Source: Hexactinellida sp. DTS-2022
Lineage: Eukaryota; Porifera; Hexactinellida
Length of the DNA: 64,000 nucleotides
Assembly: GCA_028753945.1 (NCBI GenBank)
Contig: JAPNXP010000015.1
Location: forward strand, 2,542,001-2,606,000
Reading direction: 5' to 3'
The translations under genes and the position numbers were made by a program. The stretch's first letter is position 1. Every line of letters starts with the position of its first letter. Positions 22,195 through 33,170 of this stretch are shown here, one piece after another. Below the pieces are notes generated by a model. It saw nothing but the letters and a program-made list of their open reading frames with translations. It searched no databases and was not told the DNA's origin.

Positions 22195-24238
22195 GGGTGC
22201 TCTGTACTGATATTTTGACACCCGACGACCTAATGTTTTTATTGCGTTTTTGGATAGTACTAATATATCTAAGATATCCCTGAAAATATTAGAGTTCTAC
22301 TATGTATATATCCTTAGTTATGAACTAGACAATGTCAATATAGGCCTAATCCATACTAGCCAAATATTTACAAAAAATTTTTATGTTAGTTTTTAGCGCG
22401 AAACATGTCAATTATAAAATATACCTGAGTCAATACTCAATGTTTTAAATCGAACCGAAATATGCTTTTTCTTTAATCTACTCTATGTTATTGTCATTTT
22501 TGTGAAATTGGTCAAAAAAAACCCACTATTTTTCATTAAAAGTATACTAATTCAATTTTTTTGTATTATATTGCCAAAACTGCCCGCTTTTAAAACATGC
22601 GTCTACATATACTGAGCATTTTAAAAAAAAGTTTGACTTTCTAGAATAAAAATTCTCTTTTTTACATCCATATGCCCAAATGGTCTTTTTTTACACCTTC
22701 ATAATTAGCATTTAATTAATTTGTGTCGAAGTGGCTGAGTCCAGAATATGAAAGTGCGAGGAAAAGGAGTTCCTAAACTGCATAAAATAGATAATGTCAT
22801 TTGAAATTGAATTAGACTATTTTTAGAAATTTAGAGCTAAGCTCTATCTCATTTGGATCAGAAGTTGGATTTTTGTCAGCTTTTTAACATATTGCAACTT
22901 TGACACCACCATATTTGGGCATTTGAAATCAGAACACATCATTCGAATTATAATATAATCCCAAAAGTTTATCCAATGAGTAAGAAATAGTATCATGATG
23001 TGACTAGAATTTTAGAGCTAGTCTCTGCTGTCCAGAGATCAAGAGTTACAAAATTTGCTTCGTCATCAAAATTGGGCACATCAAATTACCATATATGGTC
23101 ATGTTAAAAAGTGTGACACCTAGAGTCCTAAAATGTATTATAAACGTATAGAAAGTCAGGTATTTACAGTATTTTCTAATGCCTATGATCATTTTATCTC
23201 AAAGCGTTTCTGAAATATCAACAGGTGTGAAATGTCAGATTTTTTGCCCCCTTCTGTGGCCCAAAAGTCCATAACTTATCGAATAATGATTGGATCGTGT
23301 TGATTAACGTCTCATTTTGTGCGCAAATGCTATTTCCATATTTGTATTACCAAAATTGGTGTTTTATATAATACTTTATTGTATATTTGAGGGCCTTGAG
23401 GTGTGAAAATATGACAAAACAGACAAAACCATAGTCATAAATTGGTCATAACTCATGATATATTATTGTAAAAGTGTTGAAAACAAATGCTACGCATAGA
23501 TAAGAAGCTGGCGCATTTTTATGAAGAATAACAGAATTATTCTGCTGTCCAATTTCCCACAGTAATATATGATCACCGGGTACTTGCATACCCTTCATAT
23601 TCTTTTATGCCCCTAATTTCCAAATTTTTGACATATTCCTGAACTTTTTGACGTGAACCTGTATATTTTGACCTGTAGATGCCGAAATTTTTAATTTTGG
23701 GAACAATATATGGCAGTGTAGAATTTTATCACCTCTTTTGATATTGAAATTCGGAAAAATTCGTGGGCCGCAGCCTTAGAATGCTTATAAAACCAAAAAT
23801 AATAATCAGAAAGTCAAAAAATTTCTCTGGGGTAACACATGATGCATCCTCAGACCCTTGAACTAGAATTGAAAAAATTTTCTTCTAACATTTTATAACG
23901 ATAGTTTAGTGCACGACTGCGTTTTATGATTATTTTGAAAAAATGCCCTTTAGCATCGTTTCTTCTGCAAAAATAAATAAAATAAAAATTATTACTGAGA
24001 GGAAATAGTCTCATAATAATATGTTCAAAAATTCAAAAAGATTCAACAATTTTGAAAAAATGTCATGCCCATATAAGGAATTCGACGTCTTATTTTATTA
24101 AAAAACACCATCTTGATTGAAAATTAAGAAAAAAAAAATCATAGAAGTCAATCTCTATCTCATCTAGAGTATTCCTAGTAGTAAATTATGCAATTCTGAG
24201 ATTCACCGTGAACGCCCGAATATCAATACAGATTACCC
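22195..24238. mobile_element. Non-autonomous TTAA-target (piggyBac-like) element (2.04 kb)
   Basis: TTAA|GGGTGCTCTGTACTGATATT at the left and AATATCAATACAGATTACCC|TTAA at the right. GGG-type ends inside a duplicated TTAA are the piggyBac signature. No transposase frame is present. Interior phrases (TTCGTCATCAAAATTGGGCAC, CCATATATGGTCA) recur in the TTAA element at 27343-28229. Confidence 0.7.
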
Positions 24239-24726
24239 TTAATCGGAATCTCACCAACTGACATCAAATTCTACCATCTGTTCAAACTGGCTGCTAGTAA
24301 TAAATTCGACAAGGCTAAAGCTTTGTCACCTTCAGGAAGGGAAGATATAAATATTTCTATTTTTCAAAAATTATCTAAATAAACTATTCCCCAATCTCTA
24401 TCAATTTGAATCAATAGCTCTCAATCAATCAAAAAACAAAAAATATTTGTGATTAATAATGTATGCAGTTTACACATTATTTAAATATTTTTTTGAATGA
24501 TATAAATAGTCCATTTATCACCAAACTATAGTATTTTAGAGGAAGATATTTTTGTGAAGAAGTCCTAAGAAGATATATTTATATCTATATTTATATTAAT
24601 AATTGCTAACAATAAAAACTCAATCAGTATTAGGAGAAAAAGAATCATAGTATATTCAAAGGGTTTCTTTAACTATATCAATTACATCATCTAAATGTGA
24701 TTCAATTGTAGTAGATAGAAACGCTT

Positions 24727-25965
24727 TTAACTAAGATCTGAAACAAATGTACTCGGGAACATTCCTTGATTTCCGACAAGATCTTGTCCATACCACCATA
24801 ATTCGTCTTCCTCGTAAATAACTATAACTTTATCACCAATCTTCAAATTTAGTTCTTGGTCTCCTTGCGCTGTATAGTCATATATGACACTAACTTTTTT
24901 CTTATCTGTTAGACAATCATAATGTACAGAATGATCTACCTTCATCATTACTTCGTCAGGTGAACTATAATTGTCTTGTAACTCTTGACTTTGAATTACA
25001 CTAACAGCGGAGGTAATTTGAGATGGAGGAAGGGCTGGTAGAGGTCGCTTATCGCTAGATTTACTTTGAGTTAGAGACTCTTTCTTCGGTACATTAATTT
25101 GCTTTGGTTGGTAAAAGTTTTGGTATGAAATTTCAAAAGGATGTTCTGATCCTGTTTGGCTGTTACGTACAAACTCATCAATATCTTTATCAATATCACA
25201 CACCTCTAAAACTTTACGAATCTGTTCCATACGCTCATCTACATGTACACATGCTTGGGAAAAAATATTAGTATAGATCCAAATATTATTCCTCAAAAAG
25301 TCAATACGTTCTTCCTCTAATGCTTGAAATTTAGTGCAACAGAGCTCATATTCTCTCTCCCAGTGAACTCGTGCCTCTTCTAATACAACAACAGTTTCCT
25401 TGTATTGGTGATCAGCAGCCTCAGAACTTTCTTTAGAACGTCGGTGTTTGTTGACCATTTTATCAGAATCTTTTGTGCCTTGGGATAACAATACCAATTC
25501 TTCAGCTTTATCTGTTTCTCGACATTTATTTTCATAATCTCTTTTAGCTCTGTTATGGTTATCAAAGCACCTTCTCTTATGTGCCTGGGCCCTTCTAACG
25601 GTATCTTCAGCTTTTTTACGTTCATCACGTTGGCGAATGTGAAACTCTTTCACTTTCAACTCCAGTTCATTTCTCATCTTGTTAGCCAAAAGCATGTGAT
25701 ACTGTGCGATATTTTCAGTATCCTCTTTCATTTTTAACCAAGAATCTTTCAAAGTGCCAATTTCATCTTTTGCACCCGGCTTCTTTGCTAGTGCTAACAT
25801 ATCTTTAGCATATCGTTCCTCAATTACAGCTCTCTGACGGAGGTATTCTTCAAAATCAATGCACATCCTCTTCCCTTCTTTCATCCGCTTGACTAGAATG
25901 TCAAACCCACGAGAGCCACAATATTCAAGTTCCCAAAAGCTATCAGCAAATATGTTAGAATTCAT
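24727..25965 (-). CDS. PSTPIP-like F-BAR/SH3 adaptor protein, complete and uninterrupted
   Basis: The 412-residue frame has an N-terminal F-BAR domain (about 5-265) and a C-terminal SH3 domain (355-412; VIYDYTA, ELWWYG, GMFPSTFV). It follows PSTPIP1/2 rather than PACSIN: GFDILVKRMKEGKRMC, LRQRAVIEERYAKDM, then LRNNIWIYTNIFSQ, CDIDKDIDEFV and SYQNFYQPK all have close counterparts in PSTPIP. A proline-rich linker (RPLPALPPSQ) precedes the SH3. Family role: membrane-curving adaptor linking PEST-type phosphatases and WASP to cortical actin. Length is close to vertebrate PSTPIP1. The start is the first ATG, preceded by a possible acceptor (ATATATTTAG, 15 nt upstream), consistent with a 5' UTR intron or trans-splicing. 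The absence of coding introns is notable because vertebrate PSTPIP genes are multi-exonic. No frame damage is seen, so it is probably functional. Confidence 0.92.
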   Translation of the reverse strand: MNSNIFADSFWELEYCGSRGFDILVKRMKEGKRMCIDFEEYLRQRAVIEERYAKDMLALAKKPGAKDEIGTLKDSWLKMKEDTENIAQYHMLLANKMRNELELKVKEFHIRQRDERKKAEDTVRRAQAHKRRCFDNHNRAKRDYENKCRETDKAEELVLLSQGTKDSDKMVNKHRRSKESSEAADHQYKETVVVLEEARVHWEREYELCCTKFQALEEERIDFLRNNIWIYTNIFSQACVHVDERMEQIRKVLEVCDIDKDIDEFVRNSQTGSEHPFEISYQNFYQPKQINVPKKESLTQSKSSDKRPLPALPPSQITSAVSVIQSQELQDNYSSPDEVMMKVDHSVHYDCLTDKKKVSVIYDYTAQGDQELNLKIGDKVIVIYEEDELWWYGQDLVGNQGMFPSTFVSDLS

Positions 25966-26107
25966 TCTTCCAAAAAATTTCTAAATATATCCAATGTGAA
26001 ACCATAAGAAATAAGTAGACCAAAGTAAATCACGAATGGAAAAATCAACTAACATTGGAATGATAATTAATATCAGATACGAAAATAAGTAAAGAGCTTC
26101 CTTATAT

Positions 26108-26250
26108 GTAGACGGTCTATAAACCCCAAGCAAAATTAACAAAAATATTTTAGACCGTCTATAAATTCTGTAGACCAAGAGCCCCTGCAGTCTGTGGATA
26201 ATAGAATTTAAGTAAACAACTGGTCTAGAAATAGACGGTCTACAAATAAG
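26108..26250. repeat. Inverted/iterated GTAGACGGTCTA motif block upstream of the PSTPIP-like gene
   Basis: GTAGACGGTCTATAAA, TTTTAGACCGTCTATAAA and AATAGACGGTCTACAAA occur within about 140 bp, 140-290 bp upstream of the start codon. It could be a small MITE (motifs at both ends) or a multi-site element of the promoter region. Confidence 0.45.
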
Positions 26251-26651
26251 TTTATTTTGAAATTAAAATAAATTAAACTATATAAACAAAATAGAAATTA
26301 ATATACATTCTAACATTAAAACTGCAGAGACAAAATAAATATCAATATCACATATTTTCTGAACCAAACATTTGCATTGATAAACTCGAACTATGATGAA
26401 AATCTTCAAAAGAATGCATAGTGTACATGCACTAAAAAAATCCCTGAATGTTGAATTCGGTTTTCTCGTTAACTATAAATAAATGGTAAACGGAACTTTC
26501 GTCGCCGGAATTTTAGTCGCTCGGAATTTTAAGAGAATACAATATTGAAAGTTAAGAGTAGATAATAATGAAAATTTAAGTTAATTAACATAATATTGAA
26601 GATTAAGAATTTAAAATTAAGAGTAATAATAATGAAAGTTGAAAATAACAA

Positions 26652-28948
26652 CTAGAATGTAAAATTTTGTGCTATGCCCCTTAAGAATGTTATTGTATCC
26701 CGTTTCTCGTAGTCTATCACTAAATTATACAATCTTTCATTACGCTCCTTGCTTGATTTTGATTGCGGATGTCTATTCCCTCCCTCCCATTTTGCATATT
26801 TTGCTTCTTGCACAGCTTGTTCCCGTTGAAAATGATTGACCAACTTGGGGAAACTGGGGTGAGAGATAGTTATCCCACTCTGGAAGGCATTATGCCATCC
26901 TTCTACACAATTATTGGTCCTAGAGGTAAGATTTAGTACAAGAGCGTACATAGTCCAAAACCTCATTGGAAATGGCGGTGTCTTCCTGGTTTGGTCTGGT
27001 AACCTTCTTCCCAGGTATGTTGTTTCAAAATATTCTGCAACTTCTAATGCATCTTGAGGAAACTCGCCCATTAGTATAAGAAAGCAATCACACACTTCAT
27101 TTTCAGGGACAAATGCAAGACTTGGAAGCATTCTCATGTAGAGAGCGAAACCAGGGTCCTCCATATATTGATTAGTTAATCCCAGCGATTGGATCTTCCT
27201 AAAATATTCTGGGAAAAATGAAAGAAACATCCAGATAAAACCGCCAGGAATTCTTCTTCAAACGCATTAATAGCTGCCCTTTCAAAATCTAACATTAAAT
27301 ACGAAGGGTTTAATGCCGGTTGTATTTCTAACAACTTTCTAAGGAGTCAGGAAGTTAAATATGGCCAGTTTCTATAGAACATCTCTACAAAGTTACTCAG
27401 AACACTCCAATTTATATATCAGCATGACTGGAAGCACATAAAAAGTCATCAAATAAATTTCTAGAAGATTCAAATGTATATTCTTGCAGGAAAGTACAAA
27501 ACGTCCCAAATTCGTCTGAAATTCGGACAAAAGGACACTAAACCACGTGGTACCCGTCAGTTATAACGGGTCTAAATACCTTTCTTATATAATTATAATC
27601 CTGGTAAATAAGTCTAAAATCTGCCGCTAATAGTTTCCGGGAGTTAGAACTAAGCTCTAACGAAGATTGTATTTTTGCTTACGTCATCAAATTGTGCCAC
27701 ATGACACATCCATATATGGTAAACAAAATCATAGAATGTAAACTACATGTTATGTAGTCCTAATTTGTTGCCGAGTGAATTTGTATTGATTAATTGACAT
27801 CGTTACATGGTTAGAGCTAGTCGCAACGACTTCTCATTCGTGAGATAATTAATTGCTCCGTCATCAAAAGTGGCGCATACATATGACCATATATGGTCAA
27901 AGAAATTAAAATTTGCAGAAATGTGAATTTTATTATCTCAACTGTTTAGAGCCATTCTAATATGTCTAAATCCAAATTTGCTAAGCAATACGATTGAATT
28001 TGACGGACTTATAGCTGATGGTCCATTTTCTGCCCCCTGCTGGTCCTGCAGGTATTGGATTTATTGACGTTTTGATCCATCCTGACAAGAATATACTTCA
28101 GAATCTTCTAGAAATTTTTATGATGACTTTTTATGTGCTTCCAGTCATGCTGATATAAAAATTGGAGTGTTCTAATTAACTTTGTGGAGACGTTCTATAG
28201 AAACTGGCCATATTTAACTTTGTGACTCCTTAATATCCTCTTGTAAGTCAGTTCGGTTTTCTCTGTCAACAATATATAGACGCAAGGGAAGATATATCTA
28301 TCTTTTTCCGCATGAATTGTATATAATTGGTAAATTGTTGGGTGCAACTTTAAAAGTTCCATCTGCGTACCAAGATTGCGATGACGTTAAAATTGAAAGC
28401 ATTTTTGGTGTGGCAAACATAATTAATCTGTTACTGTCTCCTATACCTGAATCATATAGTAAAAATGGTTCTCCTTTTGAAGTTACTCTGTACTTGTCTT
28501 GAATCTGGATTTCTGATGCATGTGATGGATTGCTTAAACTTCAAGACCATTCTTGTGCTTACGTATCGTTCTTTTAATTGAATCTATGTTCGGTAATTTG
28601 GCAAGGCTTGAATCACCCATAGTTGCAACTCCGTAAGCGAAAATTAACCTCGTACTTTCCTCCGAATATCCATCGGCACGTTCCTTCATATGGTTATAAC
28701 CTTTGAGCATTTCAATCCGAGGAGTATCAGGGCCGTGCGTGTGGCTGTTCTGAATTTCTTCTGGGTTAGTTTCATAATAACTAAATTAGCATTGGTTGTC
28801 ACTCGTGCTTTACAACGACCACGCTTCTCACATACCCAATGTTACAAATCACTTGTTGATTTATTCACTGTATAAATAAACCGTTGCTGGTAAGTTTATC
28901 TTTACCTCTCGTGCTTCTGATAGTTTCTGCAATTAGATTGGTTGCCAT
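26652..28948 (-). pseudogene. MULE transposase, interrupted by a TTAA element
   Basis: From an ATG at 28948, frames spell a FLYWCH finger (HWVCEKRGRCKAR), then after shifts EPFLLYDSGIGDSNR and SWYADGTFKVAP (first catalytic D). The gene is cut at 28233. It resumes at 27338 with KLLEIQPALNPSYLM-LDFERAA (second D), a FFH motif, and the 192-residue tail containing RTNNCVEGWHNAF (catalytic E) and ITFLRGIAQNF before the stop. It parallels 2-1308 throughout. Several frameshifts plus the 887-bp insertion make it non-functional. Confidence 0.8.
27343..28229. mobile_element. TTAA-target MITE with ~130-bp inverted repeats (887 bp)
   Basis: GGAGTCAGGAAGTTAAATAT ... ATATTTAACTTTGTGACTCC; the outer ~130 bp are inverted copies (TTCTATAGAA, CATGACTGGAAGCACATAAA). 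Flanks are CTAA on the left and TTAA on the right. Removing the element with one TTAA restores the MULE reading frame, which confirms the target. Confidence 0.85.
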
Positions 28949-29421
28949 TTTGTTGAATAAATGAAAACGGTACAAAAAGCAATTTATACTGTAAACTATC
29001 ACAAGTCATATTTGTGAATTAACATATGATAGTGTTTATTCATAAGAAGCAGATTGTATTAGTGTGAAACCAATACTTTTCATCAACGAAGACATAATCC
29101 GGACGAAGTAACTTCTGGCGACGAAAATTCCGGCGACGAAAATTCCGCCATTCAAATAAATACCGAATATAAAAAAACTAGACAAGGTGAATTTACTTAA
29201 TTAATTCATTACTAATTCTACTATAATCCACAAGGATATATGTAGCAATGTCTTGACGTAGCGGTTTTCCTTCATATATTTAATTAATTTAGTTGGATAC
29301 AAGGACATTTTTGAAACATTTATGAAAAAGTTGGAAATTTGGTGTTGATTGATTGATGAAAGTGAACATATTATTTGGAAAGCTTATCTCATACGTGATG
29401 AAACAGTTATGCATCATTGTA

Positions 29422-29606
29422 CAGTCAACTCCGCTTAATAGTGCCACCGGTTAATCGGTTTCCCCGCTTAATCGGGTCAAAATTTCACGGGAGATATAGG
29501 ACAGAAATACAGTTTGGCTTAAAATATTTTCGGTTAATCGGTTTCTCTGTTTAATCGGGTCAAAACAACCTGGTCCCGAGGTAGCTCGATTAAGCGGAGT
29601 TGATTG
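29422..29606. mobile_element. pogo/Tigger-like MITE, copy 2 (185 bp)
   Basis: TA|CAGTCAACTCCGCTTAATAG ... TTAAGCGGAGTTGATTG|TA. Same length and layout as 8883-9067, in opposite orientation internally. Confidence 0.85.
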
Positions 29607-30184
29607 TATATATTTATCTTAAAATTGCGTATTATCTCGAATAACAATTATAGGGGGGAAAGTCTCAACTAAGTTTTTATGAATAAAAATTCATAAAGAT
29701 AAAAAATATGGGAATTTAGATAATTCAATTGGGGGATATTTATATACGTGCAGTACATATGTACTAGTAAAGTTTCCAACATAGAAACAAGTATAATATA
29801 GGAGGTCCAATAGCCTTATCTCCAATACCAATTATAAATAGAATTGTCTGTTACACTAATTTTTTTAATTGATTAGACTTCTAAGAACCAAAGCAAGTGT
29901 AGAATGTCAGAATTAAGATTGATACTTCTTAATAATGCAGCATCTTGAATCCTTACAACTTATACGATTTGTGCCACTTTTACCACATGCAAGAGTACAT
30001 TGAGCACCTACGAGTTTAAGAGTAATATAGGTAAACCAAGTGCATATAATAGAGGTTTATTGTAAACAGTGAATTGAAAATTCCAATTCAAAGTTCTACT
30101 ATATGGCTTGATATCAAGTGAGTTTAACATTTAGAATACATGTACTATATTCATTGATCTATGTACCAAATAATTTTTAATGGG

Positions 30185-30255
30185 GATACAGACAATTCGT
30201 GACAAGACAATTTGTGAAAGGACAATTCGTGATAGGACAATTCGTGAGAGAGATA
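30185..30255. repeat. Iterated GACAATTCGTGA units (MULE terminus)
   Basis: Four units of (A/G)GACAATTCGTGA(C/G/T)A spaced about 16-17 bp. They sit directly 5' of a MULE transposase relic, as the GACGAAA(A/T)... units do in the other two MULEs. Confidence 0.5.
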
Positions 30256-30259
30256 TTGG

Positions 30260-31000
30260 GGTTATGTTTATAAGATTTTTAGATGCCAATAACAAAGAAA
30301 TGACGGTTATTAATATAATCCCTCCCGAACCTACCTCTCTAGATGCCCTTCCAATCACAGAAGCATATACAAGAACAAACAATGCGAACTTAGTTGCTAT
30401 ATGATTCAGGTTCTGTAGATGAAAATTCAAAGATAATTATATTGGGAAAAAAGTGTAATGTAGAAACTTTAAACACTACCAGCGTTTGGTTAGCAGAAGG
30501 ATTTTTTAAAGTGGCTCCAAAGTTATTCTACCAATTATATGTTATCCATGGCTTGAAAGGGCCACAGTAGCATTAGAGAATGGACATAGATTGCCAAGTT
30601 TATTTGTGTTATTGCCATCCCACAAAGAGAACATATACAGAATTATGTGGAGCAAAATAAAGGTTTTATGTCTGATTCTAACAGGTTGCCCTACACACCA
30701 GGGTGTTATCCAGGCGTGCTGGGCGCGCCTAAAGGAGCGTAATTTGGCAGGATTTTTATCTAGGCGTACAAAAATCGATTCTAGGCCTACAATATCGAGA
30801 GTTGCTCCCATAGACTTAATACAAGATGACTAATCTAGGCGTACAAAATGAAAATTGAACGAGCTCTAACAAAAACAAGTAGCGGGGTAATTTTTCCTTG
30901 TTGAAAGCCTGCTACACACATAATTCTTGATTTTGAAAAGGGTTCCATTAATGCTTTAAGGACTTCTTTCCTCACACAATAGTCAAAGGATGTTTTGTCC
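30260..31000 (+). pseudogene. MULE transposase relic
   Basis: WLAEGFFKVAPKLFYQLYVIH (first catalytic region, with D replaced by E in 'WLAEGFF') and LENGHRLPSLFVLLPSHKENIY are readable before 30691. After the hAT MITE the text continues as HIILDFEKGSINALRTSFL (second catalytic D). The rest is lost. Diverged from the other MULEs here, so an older member. Confidence 0.65.
30699..30911. mobile_element. hAT MITE, GCGC-rich family, copy 2 (213 bp)
   Basis: CAGGGTGTTATCCAGGCG ... TTGAAAGCCTG with a perfect duplication CTACACAC, inserted in the MULE relic. Interior matches 12902-13086 (AAAATCGATTCTAGGC, CCATAGACTTAATAC). Confidence 0.9.
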
Positions 31001-31284
31001 ACCTGACCCAAAATATGTGGCGTAAGATACAAGAATTTGGTCTCCAGTCCCGATACCAACAAGGTCCTATATTTGCGTTACAAATCAGGTAGCTACCAGC
31101 ACTGGCGTTTGCTACTCCGACAAACGTAGCTGAATTATTTAGCGAAATTTATGCGACTGACTTCAGAAGCATACGAAGTGGCAGCATATTTTGAATCAAC
31201 TTAGCTTATGTTCGGAGTATAGGTGCTGATGTTGGGGTTCTGGAGGGGTCAGGACCCCCCAGGTCGGGTGGCTGGGGGTCCACT

Positions 31285-31355
31285 TGGGAGTACACATAAA
31301 CAACGCAAACAAACACACAAACAAACAAACAACAATCGAATTATAATAATATAGA
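31285..31355 (-). mobile_element. Helitron family B 5' end, reverse orientation (fragment)
   Basis: CAAACAAACAACAATCGAATTATAATAATATAGA|T is the reverse of the family-B 5' end (TCTATATTATTAAATCTCGATTGTTG). The body is missing or replaced by the G/C-rich GGGGTCAGGACCCCCCAGG sequence to its left. Confidence 0.5.
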
Positions 31356-32298
31356 TGACCATTGTTAGTTCAGATGTACTTTGTATGGAAAACAAATTTA
31401 CAATGAGTTAACAATAATTATGCGAACCGTTGAAAATTATATCATAACACTGAGTTTCAACGAAGCCCAATTGAAATCAATTCTTTTGGCCCATAAATAA
31501 ATGCAAGTGATATACTAAGTGACAACTGCAGATTAAACGAACAAGTTTCGACCTTCCCCTGGTGTTCGTATTAACGAGAGTCATCTGTGTGAAGTATTTG
31601 AAATTTCCGTGCATATTAATTATTAATATTAATTTAAAATAGATTGGACTACAAAATTCAGCACATTTAGTATCCCTATAAACAAATTGAAAGCGGATTA
31701 TAAACCAAATTTATTAAAATTAAATACGTACAGTAAATAAATTGTGCAATTATATTCGTGCAAAATAAAATTTAACAACATAATCTGTCGTTGTTATGGA
31801 ATTTATAATATAAGCTACTCGATCTCAAAAAGTAAATAGAAGCTCCTCGATCTCACAAAGTGACATCGAATAGCTTCTATTTTCAATTTGAAAACTAAGA
31901 TTGTATATAAGATTATAATGATAATCTTATTAAGATCTTAATTAGATAAAGATATTTACTCCGGGTAGCGGTAACAAATATTTAAATTCTACTTTGGGGG
32001 GCTATTATTCGAGTATATATGGTAACTCTGAAAATATTTATCACAATGACCCAATCCAAAATTCTACCAAACATTTGATCATTTCGTATTGTCTGGGTAT
32101 AAGGAAATATTCCAGTTTGAACAATTTGTAAGACATGATAATATGACAAGGTCAAGACTAGTGTCAAGCATCCACAAAACAGTGGGACGAAATGGTAAAA
32201 TCCTGGAAGTTGCTATTTAGGTATAAGATGGCGGGTCAAACTATAGTATTACTTATGGTAATCGCATTCATTGGTAAAATAAAAAAAATTCTAGGACT

Positions 32299-32695
32299 GT
32301 TGTATGACAGTTTAACTACCTTGTATTATTATAACAATGGATATTCTAGCCATGACAGTTTAACTACCAATGACAATTATACAACTTCTTTGTATGATTT
32401 CCTCAACTTGTAGTTTCTATTATACGATGACGCATTCTTTCTCACATGACCTATAAATTTGATAGGCTCTTATGATTGTGTTAGTTACACTATCATTTGT
32501 TTCTCAGCGATTTATAGTATGTGTACTAGCGTTGATTGAAAGAATACTATTATAAAGAATGCGCCAATATGCAATAGGAACTACAAATTGAGGAAGTCAT
32601 ACAAAGATGTTGTAGAATTGTCATTAGTAGTTAAACTGTAATGGCTAGAATATTCATGGTTATAATAATACAAGGTAGTTAAACTGTCATACTAC
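32299..32695. mobile_element. MITE with ~135-bp inverted repeats (397 bp)
   Basis: GTTGTATGACAGTTTAACTACC ... inverted GGTAGTTAAACTGTCATACTAC, continuing inward through GGATATTCTAGCCATGACAG and TACAACTTCTTTGTATGA. Flanks CTAGGACT / ACAGGACT agree at six of eight positions, suggesting a hAT-type 8-bp duplication. Confidence 0.7.
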
Positions 32696-32820
32696 AGGAC
32701 TTCAGATGTGAAAAAATGTCAGATTTTTTGAAAGTGTTAAAATCCACCTAAATGCTCACAACTCACATTTCATAAGAGATAGAAAAGTTAAAATTTAAAA
32801 TATGATGTATATCTATAGTG

Positions 32821-33170
32821 CAGGTGTGTGCAACCTCTTTTAACCCTGGGCCGCATTGTGCTTCAAGATCTGTTCACGGGCCGCGATTCGGATAGTTTTT
32901 TAATTATTAGATATGTAATAGACTTAGCATGTAGTATGAAAAGCCTATTTCCAAACTATTTTTAGATACTTGGTGAATTTTCCCTCGAAACATACGCGGG
33001 AAAGCCATTGCACTATTTAAAGGTAGGATGTTATTTAAATCTGCTCAAAATTCCACTCTAATGTCAACTCTCGGGCTGATCAAAGGCAGTATTCAGGATT
33101 GCTTGGCGGGCCGCAGCACAGAGCGCTGCGGACCGCATATGGCCAGCGGGCCGCAGGTTACACACACCTG
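32821..33170. mobile_element. hAT MITE (350 bp)
   Basis: CAGGTGTGTGCAACCT ... AGGTTACACACACCTG with a perfect duplication CTATAGTG. Contains GGGCCGC repeats (GGGCCGCATTGTG, GGGCCGCAG). The short frame at 33028-33264 overlaps it and is not a gene. Confidence 0.92.

Larger units (their letters stand above)
26485..29150 (-). mobile_element. FLYWCH MULE element with iterated termini
   Basis: Left end GGAACTTTCGTCGCCGGAAT, right end CGGCGACGAAAATTCCGCC, i.e. inverted units of GGCGACGAAAATTCC on both sides. AAATAAAT flanks both ends and may be the duplication, with a few unassigned bases between. Contains a broken transposase and a TTAA element. Confidence 0.7.

Noticed and set aside
24727-25965. 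PACSIN/syndapin assignment
   Set aside because: The F-BAR text and the region after it (CDIDKDIDEFV, SYQNFYQ) follow PSTPIP; the PACSIN-specific NPF linker is absent.
30131-30430. Frames with repeated RTIRDRTIRE / RIVLSRIV text
   Set aside because: They translate the iterated GACAATTCGTGA units of a MULE end, not a protein.
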